DNA of 64,000 nucleotides from Paraburkholderia atlantica (lineage in GTDB: Bacteria; Pseudomonadota; Gammaproteobacteria; Burkholderiales; Burkholderiaceae): positions 62,001 through 126,000 of the forward strand of contig NZ_WHNQ01000008.1 in NCBI RefSeq assembly GCF_009362785.1, in the 5' to 3' direction. The notes under the pieces are model-generated. The model was given only the letters and a program-made list of their open reading frames with translations, did no database searches and was not told the origin of the DNA. Below are positions 61,740 through 64,000 of the stretch, in pieces. The translations under genes were made by a program, and so were the position numbers. Every line of letters starts with the position of its first letter. The first letter of the stretch is position 1.

Positions 61740-63191
61740 ATGATTAATCTGATCGTGCATGGCAGACACCTGGCGATCGGGGTAGCGGGAATCCTCACGG
61801 CGCTGCACGCGCAACCGCGCCACATGGGTCAGAGCAGCCCATCACAGATCGACAATGCGCGCAGCGACGGTTCTCCGCTAGCCGGGCACGACCATTCCAG
61901 ACTGTCTTCACCCAGGCATCATCGGTCTCAGCGCGCTCGCGGTATCCCCGGCGGGTCGAGCCGGCCGAGTACCCGCGATGCCCACGAGCCGCCGTACGGG
62001 TTGCCGGCATGGCGGCGCTATGTCGCCGCTTGCGCGTCATGGCTGCGAGGCGAAGGTGATAGCGGCACGCGGCGCATGCTCGACGCGAGGGTGCCGCTGT
62101 GCGAGACGCTCGAAATGTTGCCGGTCCCGATCGTCACGATCGATCAGCGGGATCAGATCATCTTCGCGAACGCGCGGGCGGCGCAACTGTTCGGCTACAC
62201 GAGAGAAGAGCTGATCGGCGCGCCGAGCGCCAAGCTATTTCCGATCGATGGCATCAACGCCGATCGTGCGGGCCCAGGCAACCGCGGCGCGAAGATGCAA
62301 CTCCACGATGTCACGACCACGCAGAGTCTGATCGCGCGGCGGCGCGACGGCGGCGGCTTTCACGCGGAGGCGGAAACCACCCGCTGCCGCGTGCACGATC
62401 AGGAATTGCGGATCACCGCGATATCGGATTGCAGCGCGTGCGGCGAAGTCGATGGAAATACGAGGGATCTCGCACATCTCGCGCGCGTTTCTTCATTGGG
62501 CGAACTTGCCGGTTCGCTGGCGCACGAGTTGAAACAGCCGCTTACCGCGATCCTCTTCAATGCGCAGGCCGCCCGCAAATTCCTGGATTCGGAGACCACC
62601 AACGTCGTGGAGCTGCGCGAGGCGCTCGAAGACATCGTGGCCGACAATTGCCGCGCGAACGACGTGCTGCAGAAGATCCGCGCCTTGGTGCGCAAGGGCG
62701 ATGTCGAGTTGCAGTTGCTGGACGTCGGCAACGTCGTGCGCGACGTCGCGATGCTTGTGCACAGCGATGCGTTGACGCGCGGCGTGCACACCAGCTTCGA
62801 CATCCCGGAGAATCTGGCGCTGATTTGCGGCGACAAGGTTCAGCTTCAGCAGGTGATCCTGAACCTGCTGCTGAATGCTTTCGACGCGGTCAAGGCTTGC
62901 CCTGCCGCGGACCGCCTCGTCGAAACGACGGTGCGCGAGGACGCGGACGGACTGGTACGGATAACGGTAAAAGATCGCGGCCAGGGACTCGACGTCGACA
63001 GCATGGAAAGGATTTTCCGGCCATTTTTCACCACCAAACCGCAGGGACTCGGGCTGGGTCTTTCGATCAGCCGCACGATCGTCACGGCACACCGCGGCCG
63101 GCTGTGGGCGGAAAACAACGAGGGCAAAGGGGCATCGTTTCACGTCACGTTTCCCGTCGCGACCGATATCCGACAGAGACTCGTGCCCTGA
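61740..63191 (+). CDS. PAS-domain sensor histidine kinase (FixL-like)
   Basis: A 483-residue kinase. After a low-complexity, His/Ser/Arg-rich N-terminus (about residues 1-120) comes a PAS domain (LEMLPVPIVTIDQRDQIIFANARAAQLFGYTREELIG, about 125-200). The phospho-acceptor helix follows (SLAHELKQPLTAILFNAQAARKFL), then the ATPase domain (N-box NLLLNAFDAV, G-boxes DRGQGL and PQGLGLGLSISR). ATG 61740 follows CGGAGG. No clear transmembrane segments are seen beyond the first 20 residues. The input signal is unknown; no heme-binding His motif of FixL is evident. The partner response regulator follows. Confidence 0.92.
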   Translation: MINLIVHGRHLAIGVAGILTALHAQPRHMGQSSPSQIDNARSDGSPLAGHDHSRLSSPRHHRSQRARGIPGGSSRPSTRDAHEPPYGLPAWRRYVAACASWLRGEGDSGTRRMLDARVPLCETLEMLPVPIVTIDQRDQIIFANARAAQLFGYTREELIGAPSAKLFPIDGINADRAGPGNRGAKMQLHDVTTTQSLIARRRDGGGFHAEAETTRCRVHDQELRITAISDCSACGEVDGNTRDLAHLARVSSLGELAGSLAHELKQPLTAILFNAQAARKFLDSETTNVVELREALEDIVADNCRANDVLQKIRALVRKGDVELQLLDVGNVVRDVAMLVHSDALTRGVHTSFDIPENLALICGDKVQLQQVILNLLLNAFDAVKACPAADRLVETTVREDADGLVRITVKDRGQGLDVDSMERIFRPFFTTKPQGLGLGLSISRTIVTAHRGRLWAENNEGKGASFHVTFPVATDIRQRLVP

Positions 63192-63196
63192 TCATC

Positions 63197-63820
63197 ATGA
63201 ACCAGACCAACACTCGCGTCTTTATCGTCGATGACGACGGCAGCGTGCGCAGCGCGCTCGCCCGCTTGCTGCGCGCCTCCGGCTACCAGGTCGAATGCTT
63301 CGACAGTCCGGAGGCCTTTCTCGAGCGAGCCGATTTGACGAGCATGCCGGCCTGCCTCGTTCTCGATCTGCAGATGCCGGGCATGACGGGACTCGAAGTG
63401 CAGCGCAAGCTCGATCAGCTGCTGCCGATCGTCTTTCTGACCGGTCACGGCGACATCGGCTCGAGCGTCGACGCGATGAAAGGCGGAGCGGTCGACTTCC
63501 TGCCCAAGCCGGTGCGCGACTCGCTGTTGCTCGCGGCGGTGGAGCGCGCGCTCGCACGAGCATGTGTGGAAAGCAGGCGGCGCCACGAACGCGAGGAAAT
63601 AGAAGAGCGAATGCGGCATCTGACCCGCCGCGAGCGCGAAGTGATGGAGCTCGTCGTGACCGGCCGTCTGAACAAGCAGGTTGCGAGCGATCTGGGCGCG
63701 GCCGAAAAAACGATCAAGATTCATCGGGCCCGTGTGATGGAGAAGATGAAGGCCCGATCGATCGTCGAACTCGTTCATCTGGTGCGCAAGGGCGGCCTTT
63801 GTACGGCCGACGAAGAATAA
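63197..63820 (+). CDS. FixJ/NarL-type response regulator
   Basis: A 207-residue two-component regulator. Receiver domain: VFIVDDDGSVRSALARLL, phospho-Asp in CLVLDLQMPGM (about residue 55), Thr in FLTGHGD and Lys in FLPKPV. The LuxR-type HTH (LTRREREVMELVVTGRLNKQVASDLGAAEKTIKIHRARVMEKM) occupies residues about 140-195. The acceptor environment and DNA-binding domain resemble FixJ and StyR. It starts 5 bases after the kinase stop and is clearly its partner. Confidence 0.95.
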   Translation: MNQTNTRVFIVDDDGSVRSALARLLRASGYQVECFDSPEAFLERADLTSMPACLVLDLQMPGMTGLEVQRKLDQLLPIVFLTGHGDIGSSVDAMKGGAVDFLPKPVRDSLLLAAVERALARACVESRRRHEREEIEERMRHLTRREREVMELVVTGRLNKQVASDLGAAEKTIKIHRARVMEKMKARSIVELVHLVRKGGLCTADEE

Positions 63821-64000
63821 TCGCCCGACCCGGGCGCTGGCTCCCGCGTTGCGCCGCCACTTTCAGCGGCGCTGGCTGGCACCGCTAGTGGACCAAAGTC
63901 TTATATCTCATCGGGGTTTCAACCAGTACGCTAAGGCATCAGAGGTCCCCTTTCCGGAGCGGCCGCGCGTTCGCGCTGTCATATGGTCAACCCTAACCAA

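Noticed and set aside
62099-63196. An upstream extension of the response regulator frame inside the kinase gene
   Set aside because: It overlaps the kinase in another frame with no domain. The receiver domain begins right after ATG 63197.

Overview
The window is high-GC DNA packed with ORFs on both strands and looks like a chromosome or large replicon of a Burkholderiaceae bacterium, most likely Paraburkholderia or Caballeronia. This rests on protein resemblance and layout: a Gram-negative porin ending in Phe, a cyoABCDE quinol oxidase operon, a sulfite reductase with a DUF934 partner, a DUF2970 protein, a YSC84/SYLF lipoprotein, a multidomain EIIA-HPr-EI with NagE, and a Pseudomonas-type hydroxycinnamate pathway. 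I see no rRNA, tRNA, CRISPR array, complete insertion sequence or phage module.

Region by region. 1-5.7 kb: the end of a porin gene with its terminator, a small lipoprotein, Ku translationally coupled to a MerR-HTH/TPR protein, a LysR regulator divergent from an SDR, an alpha/beta-hydrolase remnant and a KDPG aldolase. 6.2-12 kb: cyoABCDE (bo3-type ubiquinol oxidase plus heme O synthase), then an opposing pair encoding a thioredoxin-like membrane protein and a small membrane protein. 12.2-21 kb: an accessory cluster framed by two MocR regulators and an AraC regulator. It encodes an AhpD/CMD protein, an acyl-CoA-dehydrogenase-fold protein lacking the usual C-terminal catalytic Glu, and a sulfonate/nitrate-type ABC transporter. 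21.3-27.3 kb: a class III aminotransferase followed by gene remnants, a divergent class I aminotransferase, and a siroheme sulfite reductase with DUF934. 27.3-33.6 kb: an FMN alpha-hydroxy-acid dehydrogenase, a universal stress protein and a sugar ABC transporter preceded by an 18-codon leader ORF. 33.6-43.8 kb: six genes in a row on the minus strand (nagF, nagE, an AspT-like exchanger, then cytochrome c, 2Fe-2S and molybdopterin subunits of a periplasmic oxidoreductase).

44.4-47.5 kb holds a RidA remnant, an MFS exporter, an RHH regulator and a DJ-1/PfpI protein. 47.7-58.3 kb is a hydroxycinnamate (ferulate/p-coumarate) catabolic locus: two paralogous MarR regulators, an AAHS importer, an amidohydrolase, and an operon of hydroxycinnamoyl-CoA hydratase-lyase, aromatic aldehyde dehydrogenase, feruloyl-CoA synthase, acyl-CoA dehydrogenase and an atypical SDR. 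Import, CoA activation, hydration with retro-aldol cleavage and aldehyde oxidation form one pathway. The same palindrome, TATCAGG-N3-CCTGATA, lies in both divergent promoter regions, so importer and enzymes are probably one MarR regulon. The importer mRNA also seems to begin with two tandem hairpins.

58.3-64 kb: a polyphosphate kinase 2, a VIT1/CCC1-like membrane protein, a SYLF lipoprotein, a long AT-richer intergenic region with an FNR/FixK-like palindrome, and a FixL/FixJ-like two-component pair.

Best candidates for something undescribed are the CMD/ACAD-like/ABC cluster at 15-19.5 kb, the structured leader of the hydroxycinnamate importer, the Ku-coupled HTH-TPR protein, and the 18-codon leader of the sugar ABC operon. 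All functions are inferred from sequence reading alone; no database search was run.
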